A DNA stretch of 64,000 bases from positions 1-64,000 of the forward strand of contig JAQSWN010000025.1 of assembly GCA_029266615.1 (NCBI GenBank), given 5' to 3'. The stretch is from Polyangiaceae bacterium (GTDB lineage: Bacteria; Myxococcota_A; Polyangia; Polyangiales; Polyangiaceae). Below are positions 42,266 to 50,476 of the stretch, one piece after another. The notes below the pieces were generated by a model that searched no databases, was not told where the DNA came from, and was given only the letters and a program-made list of their open reading frames with translations. The position numbers were made by a program, and so were the translations under genes. Every line of letters begins with the position of its first letter. The stretch's first letter is position 1.

Positions 42266-42700
42266 ATGCGAGTGATGGTGATCGTCAAGGCGAACAAGAG
42301 CTCCGAGTCCGGCAAGCTGCCAACCGAAAGCGACCTGACCACGATGATGAAGTACAACGAGGAGCTCGTGAAGGCGGGCATCTTGCTCGCGGGTGAAGGC
42401 CTGCACCCGAGCATGAAGGGCAAGCGCGTCCTCTTCGGCCAGGGCAAGCCGACCGTGGTGGACGGACCGTTCACGGAGACCAAAGAGCTCGTGGCCGGGT
42501 TCTGGCTTTGGCAGGTCAAGTCGATGGACGAAGCCGTCGAGTGGTTGAAGCGGATGCCGCAGAGCAACGACGAGCACGGGATCTGCAACGTCGAGATCCG
42601 CCCGGTGTTCGAGGCAGAGGACTTCGGCGAAAATCTCACCCCGGAGACACGCGCCAAGGAAGAAGAGCTGCGGCGTCTGTCCGGCGAAGCCAAGCGCTGA
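42266..42700 (+). CDS. YCII-related DGPF protein (unlinked to a sigma factor)
   Basis: 144 aa, with AAAGGAGA about 8 bp before the ATG. Family features: MRVMVIVKANKSSESGKLP at the start, MMKYNEELVKAGILLAGEGLHP, and VVDGPFTETKELVAGFWLWQ with the DGPF motif. WLKRMPQSNDEHGICNVEIRP and a charged tail (EELRRLSGEAKR) close it. It is longer than the copy at 25528 and of the class often beside SRPBCC or ECF42 genes, but none is adjacent here. It may have been separated by rearrangement or answer to an ECF42 factor elsewhere. Confidence 0.9.
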   Translation: MRVMVIVKANKSSESGKLPTESDLTTMMKYNEELVKAGILLAGEGLHPSMKGKRVLFGQGKPTVVDGPFTETKELVAGFWLWQVKSMDEAVEWLKRMPQSNDEHGICNVEIRPVFEAEDFGENLTPETRAKEEELRRLSGEAKR

Positions 42701-42778
42701 GCCGACGGGCGCCCCGGACTTCTGCGTACACCTGCCCACCTGTCGCGGCTTTTCCCGCACCTCGGCGCCGGTGCCGGC

Positions 42779-43200
42779 GTGGGCGGTGAGCCGCCCGCCG
42801 CCGGTGGTAGTCTTGGTGGATCCGAAACGAGCGGCGCCTCAGGACACTGCGAGCTCACCTGTTCGCAGCCCGGCCTCGCGAAGGTGTGCAACAACGACTG
42901 CCAGCAATCGAGCACCTGTACGGCGCACTGCCCCGGCAGCCAAGCGTGCGAGCTGATGTGTGAAGACACCGCCAGCTGCGACGCCGACTGCGCCGCCGGC
43001 AACTGTTCCTACACCTGCACGGATAGCTCGACGTGCCAGGCCGATTGCGAGGGGGGGCGGCTGCGACATGGCGTGCATGCAAGGAGCCAGTTGCACGTTC
43101 ACGTGTCCGGGCGGCGGCTGTGTGCTTCCGTTGCTGGGGCAACGGAAGCTGCAACACCAGCTGCGGCGAGCACCAAAACTGCAAAGAGCTCGACGACTGA
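42779..43200 (+). pseudogene. Frameshifted Cys-rich surface lipoprotein
   Basis: Three adjacent frames together make one Cys-rich protein of about 140 aa. Frame 1 gives GHCELTCSQPGLAKVCNNDC, ACELMCEDTASCDADC, CSYTCTDSSTCQADC; after a run of seven G (43051-43057) frame 2 continues with GGCDMACMQGASCTFTCPGGG; after about 43120 frame 3 finishes CFRCWGNGSCNTSCGEHQNC and KELDD with TGA 43198-43200. Removing one G in the homopolymer and one base later restores the whole frame. The 5' end has no credible start: the frame begins just after the DGPF stop. It resembles the CxxxC-repeat proteins of polyangial genomes. Homopolymer error is possible. Confidence 0.6.
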
Positions 43201-43220
43201 AGGTGGCGCGCGAGCTCAGC

Positions 43221-44414
43221 TCAGGAAGCGACGGAAGCTACCGGTGCGGGGGGGACAATACTCCCCTGCTGAAAGCCGCGCCCCGGGAAACCGAAGAGGT
43301 AGCCCTGAAGCAAGTCCGCGCCGAGGCGAGCCAACGTATCCCGCTCCTCGATCGTCTCCACGCCTTCGCACACCACGCGCATTCCTAGCTCCTGCGTGCA
43401 GAGGGAGATCATGTTCTTGATGAGGCTGGCCTTGGCCGGAAAGCTGTCGACGTCGTGCACGAGTGAGACGTCCAACTTGACCAAGTCTGGGCCGAGCTGG
43501 CGAAAGCTCGACAGCCCGGCGTGGCTTGCGCCCAAGTCGTCCACCGCGATGCGGTAGCCCAAGTCCCGCAGCTTTCGCATTCGGGAGGGCAGCTGGTCCA
43601 CGCGGTAGAGCGCCGCGCGCTCCGTCACTTCCAGGATCACGCGCTCGGCGATGCGCGAGAGCGGCGCGTGGAGGGAGTAAAGGTGCTCGGTCGTGAGGTC
43701 CAGCGCGTGCAGGTTCACGCACAAGAAGGCGCTCGGTGGCGCATGCTCAGCGCCGGCGGCCACCGCGTCTCTAATTCGTTGGCCCAACTCCTGGACTCGG
43801 CCAAGGCGCTCCGCGGCGTCCAGCAGCTTGCCCGGGGTGGAGAGATCGGCGTCGGACGAGCGCACGAGCGCCTCGTAGCCGAACAGCTCCCGACTTGGCC
43901 ATGCGACGATCGGCTGGTAGGCGACCCACAGCTTCTCGACCGCGCGCTCGTAGCGAGAGCTCAGGTCCTCCAGGTTTTCGATCAGCCAGCCGCCGGCTTC
44001 GCACACTTCCAACGCTTTGCGCTTCAGCAGCGCCAGCCGATGGTGCGCCGCTGCGTCCTTGACCACCTCGACCAGTTTGTCCGACTCGACCGGCTTGGCC
44101 AGGTAACGGTACCCGCCTTGCTCCATCGCCTCCATGGCAGTGGCCACCGAGGGATTGCCGGTCAAAAAGACGATGGGCACGTCCAAATCCAGCTGCCGGA
44201 TTTCGCGCAGGAACTGCATGCCGTCCATTCCCGGCATCATCAGGTCCGAAACGACGACGTCGAAGCGGCGGCCTTGCCGGAAGAGGTCCAACGCGTCTTC
44301 CCCGCTGGGGGCCGTCTCCGCGAGTAGACCGCCGCGCGTGAGCATACGCTCGACGAGGCGCCGCAATTGCTCCTCGTCGTCCACGACCAAGACTCGAGTG
44401 TCGCGAGTCGCCAT
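43221..44414 (-). CDS. Receiver-EAL domain c-di-GMP phosphodiesterase
   Basis: 397 aa from ATG 44414, preceded by GGAGGTTTACG. Receiver (1-120) with phospho-acceptor D57 in VVVSDLMMPG and ALVTA-type LTGNP, K at AKP. The EAL domain (about 165-390) holds YQPIVAWPSRELFGYEALVRS (E of EAL), LCVNLHALDL, VILEVTER, AVDDLGASHAGLS, LVKLDVSLV, VVCEGVET and ADLLQGYLFG. All positions needed for Mg-dependent hydrolysis of c-di-GMP are retained (E, N, E, DD, K, E, Q). The receiver suggests control by a kinase elsewhere. It lies 20 bp past the Cys-rich pseudogene in the opposite direction. Confidence 0.93.
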   Translation of the reverse strand: MATRDTRVLVVDDEEQLRRLVERMLTRGGLLAETAPSGEDALDLFRQGRRFDVVVSDLMMPGMDGMQFLREIRQLDLDVPIVFLTGNPSVATAMEAMEQGGYRYLAKPVESDKLVEVVKDAAAHHRLALLKRKALEVCEAGGWLIENLEDLSSRYERAVEKLWVAYQPIVAWPSRELFGYEALVRSSDADLSTPGKLLDAAERLGRVQELGQRIRDAVAAGAEHAPPSAFLCVNLHALDLTTEHLYSLHAPLSRIAERVILEVTERAALYRVDQLPSRMRKLRDLGYRIAVDDLGASHAGLSSFRQLGPDLVKLDVSLVHDVDSFPAKASLIKNMISLCTQELGMRVVCEGVETIEERDTLARLGADLLQGYLFGFPGRGFQQGSIVPPAPVASVAS

Positions 44415-44549
44415 CGTAAACCTCCGCGCCCGCTTGCTGAGCAACGCGAGCTCCTCAATCAATACGCCCACCTAGAGCGCCTGTCCAGGACGGCGCCCTA
44501 GGGAGGGCTGTGTTAGCGAGGCATTAAGCGACCCGAGTCTCGGATCGCG

Positions 44550-45743
44550 TCACTCGGCGGCCTTGGGCAGCTTCGGAAAGTCTCGCAAATAATGGCAGGT
44601 GTAGCCGCCGGGATTCTTCTGCAAGTAGTCCTGGTGGTAGTTCTCGGCGACCGTATAGGGGCCCGCGTCCGCGATTTGCGTCACGAGCGGGCGGGGCCAT
44701 TTGTGGCTCGCATCCACGCGCTTCTTCACACGCTCTGCCGCTTCTCGTTGTTCCAGCGAAGTCGCGAAGATGACGGAGCGGTACTGCGGGCCCACGTCGT
44801 TGCCCTGACGGTCGCGCGTGGTGGGGTCGTGCATGCGAAAGAACCAGTCTTCCAGCAAGCTCTCGTACGAGATTTTCTTCGGATCGAACACGACCCGAAC
44901 TGCTTCCGCATTGCCGGTGGTGTCGTGGTGCATGTCCTCGTACGTCACGCCGGCGCGCCCGCCGGTGTAGCCGACGTCCGTCGACACGACGCCCGGGATC
45001 TTGCGGATGAGGTCCTGCATGCCCCAGAAGCAACCGCCCGCGAGGATTGCGGTTTCTAGCGTCGGCGTGCAGCCAGGTTGGTCGCCGGGTGCGGGACGCG
45101 CGCAACTGTTGTCCGTAGCCGTGACGGCCGCTGGCGCTTCCTTGCCGAAGAGCGGCAGGTAGTCGCCGTACCCGGACTCGGCCAGCTTGGCGACGGGGAT
45201 GAAGCGTAGCGAGGCGCTGTTGATGCAGTAGCGGAGACCGCTCGGCCGCGGGCCGTCCTCGAAGACGTGACCGAGGTGCGAGTCCCCGGCCTTGGAGCGC
45301 ACTTCCGTGCGACGCATGCCGAAGGATGAATCCGTGTGGCTCACCACGCGCGACTCATCCACCGGCTTGGTGAAGCTGGGCCAGCCCGTACCGGACTCGA
45401 ACTTGTCGCGCGAGCTGAACAGCGGCTCGCCGGAGGCGACGTCCACGTACAGGCCGTCCTCGTGGTTGTTCCAAAACTGATTGTTGAACGGCGGCTCGGT
45501 CGCGTCGTTCTGCGTGACCTCGTACTGGAGCGGGGTGAGCTTCTGCTTCAGCTCGGCTTCCGTGGGCTTCTTGTACATCTTCTGGGTGTCCAATCTGGGT
45601 GCGACGCGGGACGCCTGATTTTGCGCGGTCGCCGCACCGGTTTCGCTTCCTGATTTTCGCTCACACGCAAAGGTGGTGAGGCCGAGGCTCAGCGTCAACG
45701 CGAGCCACAGCCAGTGGAGCAAGGCAGGCGCCCGGGGTTTCAT
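44550..45743 (-). CDS. Lipoprotein methionine sulfoxide reductase, MsrB-MsrA fusion
   Basis: 397 aa from ATG 45743. Lipobox with C27 (TTFAC). MsrB occupies about 56-190: [45 protein letters not shown] and catalytic C173 in [11 protein letters not shown]. The zinc Cys pairs are absent (SGEPLFSS and [11 protein letters not shown] instead), so it is a zinc-free MsrB. MsrA follows at about 225-390 with catalytic C238 in GGCFWGMQ and [19 protein letters not shown]. It repairs both epimers of methionine sulfoxide in envelope proteins, and its lipid anchor puts it outside the cytoplasm. Reductant (thioredoxin-like) is not nearby. Confidence 0.93.
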   Translation of the reverse strand: MKPRAPALLHWLWLALTLSLGLTTFACERKSGSETGAATAQNQASRVAPRLDTQKMYKKPTEAELKQKLTPLQYEVTQNDATEPPFNNQFWNNHEDGLYVDVASGEPLFSSRDKFESGTGWPSFTKPVDESRVVSHTDSSFGMRRTEVRSKAGDSHLGHVFEDGPRPSGLRYCINSASLRFIPVAKLAESGYGDYLPLFGKEAPAAVTATDNSCARPAPGDQPGCTPTLETAILAGGCFWGMQDLIRKIPGVVSTDVGYTGGRAGVTYEDMHHDTTGNAEAVRVVFDPKKISYESLLEDWFFRMHDPTTRDRQGNDVGPQYRSVIFATSLEQREAAERVKKRVDASHKWPRPLVTQIADAGPYTVAENYHQDYLQKNPGGYTCHYLRDFPKLPKAAE

Positions 45744-45796
45744 GCTCGAAGGTACGTAACAGCGGGCCCCGAGGTTACAAGCACATTCCAGTGCAA

Positions 45797-46218
45797 CTAA
45801 AGAGTCCGTAATGCCCCAAGCCCCATGAGCGCCGCACCGGCGCCGACCCGCCAGTGACGGGCTCACCCAGGAGCAGCGCCCCGAGCGCGACCGTGAAGGG
45901 CAAGCTCAGCTTGTCCAACGGGGCGACTCTTGACGCGGGACCGAGCTGGAGTGCCTTGAAGTACGCCAGCCAAGACGCCCCGGTGGCAATGCCGGACAGC
46001 ACCAAGAAGAGGAGCGCCTTGCCCCGGAGGGACCCCAGAACGTGGTGCTGCTTACCGGCAAGCGCAATCCCCACCGCGAAGACGAGGACGACCGCGGTGC
46101 GAACGACGGTCGCCAAGGCGGCCGGGACGCCCGCAACGCCGAGCTTGGTCAAGATCGCCGTGGCCGCGGCGGCCGCAGCCGCGATCAGCGCGTAAGCCGC
46201 GGGGCGCGCACAGCCCGC
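45797..46218 (-). pseudogene. EamA-family transporter, single-domain, frameshifted
   Basis: From just after the stop of the HmuY-like gene (46219) the frame reads AAYALIAAAAAAATAILTKL, then [54 protein letters not shown] and LLLGEPVTG. It has no usable start codon. After VTG the natural continuation [17 protein letters not shown] appears only with one base added at about 45846, ending at TAG 45797-45799. The single-domain EamA permease (four or five helices) is thus broken at both ends. Substrate would have been a small metabolite. Reading through the shifted frame instead runs to a stop at 45775. Confidence 0.65.
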
Positions 46219-47328
46219 TCAGCGCACGGCTTTGGCGTCCAGCGTGAGCTGGGCGGAGCCACCCGCCGGATCCGCGGAGAGGTCCGAGAAGCGGACCAGA
46301 AATTTGCTCGCGCCGTCTGCCCCGACGACCAGCCACACGTCGTCGCTCACGGTGAGCGGGTCCGAGCCCGGCTCGAGCCAGCGCCGGCCGAACGCAGTCA
46401 CGGCGCCATCCTCCTGGTACTCGGCGCCGAGGAGCGCGTCTGCGTCCGCTTCTTCGAAGACGGCGAGCTCGGAGTCGGCGGTGCGGGCTTGAATCTGCGC
46501 TTCCGTCTCCTCGGCGGTGAGCGCGCCTTGGAGATCCACCGCCGCCATGCCTCGGGGCCCCGAAATGCCGCCATTGACGGAGACCACCTCGCGGCGAAAG
46601 CAGACGTGCCAGTCGTCCGCCTCCATCGCCTCCGCGACCGTGCGGGGCGCGACCTCTTCCGTGTCCAGGTTCAAGCACGCGGAAAGCGCGTCTGCGTCCG
46701 GTTGGCTGCCGCCGGCGGAGGCGTCGATGCCTCGGAGCTCGTGCGTTTCGCCCACGCCGGCCTCGGTGACCTCCGCGTAGCGCACATGATAGAGCGCCGG
46801 GACCGGCCCGCTCGGCTTCTCCGCGTAATAGCCGAGGACCTGCAGCTTGTAGTAGCGCTCGCCGTCTTTGAGGCCGTAGACGTGGTAGCGGCTGAACAGC
46901 TGGTGCGTGGCGCCGCCGTAGTCGTACCAGTCGACGAACGCGCCGCCCGCGCGGTCTTGGAGCATGAGCGGTACCTGGGGCGCCGTGTCCGAAAGAAACG
47001 TGGGCGCGGAGAGCGGACCAAAGGCGCTACCGTTTCCGGGACCGGAGATGCCGCCATTCGTGAAGATGTCGCGCCCAAGAAACGCCAGATCCCAGGCGAT
47101 CGAGCTTTCCCCCTCCCCTTCTACGGTCACTTCCGAGGGTGACGCGAGCTCCACGAAGCTCCGCGCGTCCGGACCAAGCGTGAGAGTGAGTGACTGAGTG
47201 CGGGTGGCGGGCGCTCCCGCGTCGCCCTGGTTCGCTGGCTCGTTCACGCTCTCGCTCCCACAACCCAGAGGGGCGACGAGCGCGACGAGCGCGACGAAGG
47301 TCAGGTCCACCCGAGCGATCCTGGACAT
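46219..47328 (-). CDS. HmuY-like lipoprotein with two haem-binding-type repeats
   Basis: 369 aa from ATG 47328. Signal peptide with lipobox LGC (C23). Two HmuY-type halves: SSIAWDLAFLGRDIFTNGGI (near 75) and DDWHVCFRREVVSVNGGISG (near 245); W-D-L-A-F/W-H-V-C-F and the TNGGISG step are the family signature. The same WDLAF...TNSG signature is in the gene at 48753. HmuY proteins of Bacteroidetes capture haem from haemoproteins; the exact His ligands are not clear here. The gene is divergent from a secreted zinc protease, with 87 bp between. Role in haem uptake is inferred. Confidence 0.75.
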   Translation of the reverse strand: MSRIARVDLTFVALVALVAPLGCGSESVNEPANQGDAGAPATRTQSLTLTLGPDARSFVELASPSEVTVEGEGESSIAWDLAFLGRDIFTNGGISGPGNGSAFGPLSAPTFLSDTAPQVPLMLQDRAGGAFVDWYDYGGATHQLFSRYHVYGLKDGERYYKLQVLGYYAEKPSGPVPALYHVRYAEVTEAGVGETHELRGIDASAGGSQPDADALSACLNLDTEEVAPRTVAEAMEADDWHVCFRREVVSVNGGISGPRGMAAVDLQGALTAEETEAQIQARTADSELAVFEEADADALLGAEYQEDGAVTAFGRRWLEPGSDPLTVSDDVWLVVGADGASKFLVRFSDLSADPAGGSAQLTLDAKAVR

Positions 47329-47415
47329 GGTCCAAGGATGTCTGGAGCCGCCGCTTGCCCTCAAGTGGAAACGCGTGTGCTTGACACAAGGGCGCTTTGG
47401 CAGTCGCCTAGAGAG

Positions 47416-48753
47416 ATGCGGTGGCCCAGGAAAGCGCTGGTTCTGCTGGCGGCGCTCACCGTGGCGCCGGCGGCTCGCGGCCAAACCTGCCAAAGCCCGC
47501 GCCCGGATTACGGCCCGGCCGAGCTCGGCGTTTACGACTCCGCGAGCGGGCAGGCGCGGGTTCACTATGCGCTGATGGGGGTCCACGCGCCGCCCGTCGC
47601 CTCGACGCTGGAAGACGGAGCTCCAGACGCGGTCGTGGTCGCGGCACGAGCGGCGGACGAAGCGCTCGACCGGTACGAGGAGCTCGGCTTCGAACGTCCG
47701 CTGAGCGACGCCAGCTCCCCTTGCGCAGACAACGGCGGCAGCGGTGCCTTGGACGTGTACCTGCTGCACTTCAGCGCGGCGGACGGCCAAGCTGGGCTCG
47801 ACCACTGCGCCCCCTCCACGCCTCGCCGTTGCGCCGGGTTCGTGCTGGTGGAAAACGACTTCGAAGGCGGTGGCTACGTGACCACGGCCGAAGGCCTACG
47901 CACCGTCGTGCCGCACGAGGTGTTTCATCTCGTCCAACACGCGTACGACTCGGACTTGGAGCGGTGGTGGGCGGAGGGCTCCGCGCAGTGGGCGGCCAAA
48001 CAAGTCTATCCGGAGTTGCGAGATCTGGAGCGCTTCCTCCCCGCCTACTTCGAGGTGCCTTGGCGCCCGCTCAACGTGCCCCCGCCCGGTATCATCACCA
48101 ACTTTCTCTACGCTACCGCGATCTGGCCGGTCTTCCTGCACGAACGCTGGGGCCCCGACATCGTACGCGAGGTATTCGAGCAACTGGACGGAGCCGTGGA
48201 CGCCTTGCCGGCGACAGACGCGGCCTTGCAAGCGCGGGGCAGCAGCTTGGGCCAAGAATTTCTGCAATTCGCGGCGTACAACGTGGCAACGGGGAGCCGT
48301 GCCCTAGCGCGCGCGGGCTACGAAAACGCGAGCGACTACCCCGAGGTGCCCGTCGTGACACTGCCGAGCCGCACGCCCACCGACACGGCCTCCGGCTTGG
48401 GCGCCTACTACTATTCGTTGCCAGCGGGCTCGCCCGAGGTCGCGCTGGAGGGTGACCCCGAACGCGTCTCGGCCCTGCTCCTGCCGTTGAACGAGGGCCG
48501 AATCGAGCTCGACTCCGCGCAGGCTTTGCCTGCACGAACCGAGGGCGACGCCATCGTGGTCGTCGCGGCGCAGACGCTTTCGCGGACGGACGCGCCATTC
48601 AGCGTCGTCTTCACCGGGTCGGCCCCCAGCTCAGAGCCGGAGACTTCCGGCTGCACGGTGGCGACGCGGCGCGGCGCGCTCGGCCCCGCGCTAGCCTTCT
48701 TGCTCGGCGCGGTCGCGGTCCGACGCGCCCGTCGACGAAAGGATCGTGTCTGA
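47416..48753 (+). CDS. Secreted metalloprotease (HExxH) with MYXO-CTERM
   Basis: 445 aa from ATG 47416, signal peptide ending PAARGQ. The zinc motif is HEVFHLVQHAYD (H167, E168, H171; HExxH-x6-H-type with H175 candidate), followed by a glutamate-zincin environment WWAEGSAQWAAKQVYPELRD. The protein has Cys pairs around residues 24, 105, 141. The C-terminus has SGCTVATRRGALGPALAFLL then RRARRRKDRV: MYXO-CTERM, so the mature protein is anchored at the cell surface after cleavage. Its stop overlaps the start of the HmuY-like gene at 48753 by one base, which links the protease to haem binding. Confidence 0.8.
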   Translation: MRWPRKALVLLAALTVAPAARGQTCQSPRPDYGPAELGVYDSASGQARVHYALMGVHAPPVASTLEDGAPDAVVVAARAADEALDRYEELGFERPLSDASSPCADNGGSGALDVYLLHFSAADGQAGLDHCAPSTPRRCAGFVLVENDFEGGGYVTTAEGLRTVVPHEVFHLVQHAYDSDLERWWAEGSAQWAAKQVYPELRDLERFLPAYFEVPWRPLNVPPPGIITNFLYATAIWPVFLHERWGPDIVREVFEQLDGAVDALPATDAALQARGSSLGQEFLQFAAYNVATGSRALARAGYENASDYPEVPVVTLPSRTPTDTASGLGAYYYSLPAGSPEVALEGDPERVSALLLPLNEGRIELDSAQALPARTEGDAIVVVAAQTLSRTDAPFSVVFTGSAPSSEPETSGCTVATRRGALGPALAFLLGAVAVRRARRRKDRV

Positions 48754-49469
48754 TGCGTGCTCAGCTCGTCTTGATGGCTCTGCTTTCGTTGGCTTGTAGC
48801 TCCGACCCGATAGCGACCGACGGCGCAGCCGGCAGCGGTGGAGGCGCGGCCACGCCGCCACGCGCCTGCAGCGGCGCACTGAAGCAGTCCCTCGGCTTGG
48901 TCGACGAAGTCTCCTCCGCGGCCGTCTCGACGGTCGACGAGCGCGACGAGGAAAAAACCGTGTACGTGGACGCTTCGGCGGGCGGTATCGAAGGGCAAGA
49001 CGAGCACGCGTGGGTATACGTCTCGCTCGCGACCGGGCAGGGCGTCGCGCTCACGGACCTCGCGGCCCTCGAGTCTCGCGACTGGGATCTGGCGTTCAAG
49101 CGCTTCGTGGTACGCACCAACAGCGGCGACAGCGGCCCCGGGCGCGGCGGCGCCGTCCGCGTTGCCTTGGACTTTGCGCAGGTAGACGCCGCCACGCTGG
49201 GCAACAAGTCGCTCCCCATCGAAGAGTGGTTCGACGACGACTGCACGCTGAGGGTGGACGAGAACGAAGAGCTCATCACCACCTTCACCGGCTGGAGCGA
49301 ATACGACGAGGCGAAGCACGTTCTCAACGCCGCAGACGTGACGTACATCGCGGCCGGCGCAGACGGCGCGCTCTACAAGGTGGCCATCTTGGACTACTAC
49401 GGTACGCCGACGGGCGGCTCCGGCTCCGTCGCGGGTCGCTACTTGGTGCGCGTCGCGCCGCTGCCATGA
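48753..49469 (+). CDS. HmuY-like haem-binding-type lipoprotein
   Basis: 238 aa, ATG overlapping the protease stop. Lipobox LACS (Cys near 15), a short Gly/Ala linker, then one HmuY domain (about 45-238): VDERDEEKTVYVDASAGG, SRDWDLAFKRFVVRTNSGDS, and FNDDCT-like KSLPIEEWFDDDCTLRVDE. WDLAFKRFVVRTN is close to the Bacteroidetes HmuY core. It likely binds haem at the surface; its neighbours are two proteases that could release it from haemoproteins. The stop overlaps the trypsin-like gene by 4 bp, so three genes form one operon. Confidence 0.78.
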   Translation: MRAQLVLMALLSLACSSDPIATDGAAGSGGGAATPPRACSGALKQSLGLVDEVSSAAVSTVDERDEEKTVYVDASAGGIEGQDEHAWVYVSLATGQGVALTDLAALESRDWDLAFKRFVVRTNSGDSGPGRGGAVRVALDFAQVDAATLGNKSLPIEEWFDDDCTLRVDENEELITTFTGWSEYDEAKHVLNAADVTYIAAGADGALYKVAILDYYGTPTGGSGSVAGRYLVRVAPLP

Positions 49470-50443
49470 GCGCGCTCCGGCTCGCCTGGCTGCTGCCGCT
49501 CTGCATGGCTTGCGGCGCCGAAGAGCCAACCGAGAAGCTCGGCCAAGCCGTCTACGGCGGCGAGCCGGCGCCTTCGGACGAGGCCGTCGTGGCGGTGGTG
49601 AACTTCGCGGGCGGCCAATGCTCCGGCAGCTTGCTCACGCCCACGCTGGTGCTCACCGCGCGACACTGCGTTGCCGGGACCGGCACCGAGAAAACCGGCG
49701 TCGTATGCGGCCAAACGCGCTTCGATCCCCCCGACAGCGCAGGCGCCATCTTCGTCGTTTCGCGCCCCCGGATCACGGAGGACGTGGACGACTACTCGGC
49801 CGTCGAGGACATTCGCATGCCGGACGGCTTGGGCGACGATCTGTGCGGGACGGACGTCGTCTTGCTCCGGCTCGCGGAGCCGCTTTCGGTGGTCACTCCG
49901 CTCGAGCCGCGGCTGGACGCGCCGGTCGTCGCGGGAGAGACGTACTCGGCGGTCGGCTTCGGGGTGGATCCGTCGCTCGAAGGAGAGCCTTCCGGTGAGC
50001 GAAAACGGTTAGATGATTTGCAGGTCGAGTGCCTCGCCGGCGATTGCCACGATCCGGACGTGCGCGACAACGAGTGGCTCGGCTCGGGCGGTCCGTGCAG
50101 CGGTGATTCGGGCGGCCCCGCGCTCGACACCGAAGGCCGCGTGATCGGCGTCGTGTCGCGCGGCACGGGTCGCTGCGGCGAGCCCGTGTTCGGAGACGTC
50201 GCGACGCGCGCGCCATGGTTACGTGCAGAAGCCATCTTGGCGGCCAAGCAGCGCGGCGCGGCGCCGCCGGATTGGGCGCCCTGCGGCGCCGAAGACGGCT
50301 GCGCCCAGAACGTACCGAACGTACAGGGCCCGAAGGAGAGCTGCGCGTTCGGGGCCGCTGCCCCTTCGCCCCTTTCGGCCCCGCTCGGGTTGTTTGGGGT
50401 GGTCGCACTGTGGCTCCGGCGGCCTGGGCGAAAGCGTCGATAA
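49466..50443 (+). CDS. Secreted trypsin-like serine protease with MYXO-CTERM
   Basis: 325 aa from ATG 49466. Signal peptide with MAC lipobox (CMACG). The mature domain starts AVYGGEPAPSDEAVVAVV, and the catalytic triad is H in LTARHC, D in CGTDVVLLRL and S in PCSGDSGGPAL. Disulfide-forming Cys pairs fit S1 peptidases. The tail ESCAFGAAAPSPLSAPLGLF plus RRPGRKRR is a MYXO-CTERM type anchor. Co-transcription (4-bp overlap) with the HmuY-like gene and the metalloprotease suggests a set for breaking down haemoproteins. Dual anchor signals (lipobox and CTERM) are odd and one may be false. Confidence 0.8.
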   Translation: MSALRLAWLLPLCMACGAEEPTEKLGQAVYGGEPAPSDEAVVAVVNFAGGQCSGSLLTPTLVLTARHCVAGTGTEKTGVVCGQTRFDPPDSAGAIFVVSRPRITEDVDDYSAVEDIRMPDGLGDDLCGTDVVLLRLAEPLSVVTPLEPRLDAPVVAGETYSAVGFGVDPSLEGEPSGERKRLDDLQVECLAGDCHDPDVRDNEWLGSGGPCSGDSGGPALDTEGRVIGVVSRGTGRCGEPVFGDVATRAPWLRAEAILAAKQRGAAPPDWAPCGAEDGCAQNVPNVQGPKESCAFGAAAPSPLSAPLGLFGVVALWLRRPGRKRR

Positions 50444-50476
50444 CGGTCGGTGACGGAGCCGTGCTACGCCGGCCGC

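Noticed and set aside
44476..44498. Inverted repeat between receiver-EAL and MsrBA genes as terminator
   Set aside because: Arms pair only with an offset and no T-run follows.
46042..47142. Plus-strand open frame opposite the HmuY-like gene
   Set aside because: No motif; charged reverse-strand translation only.
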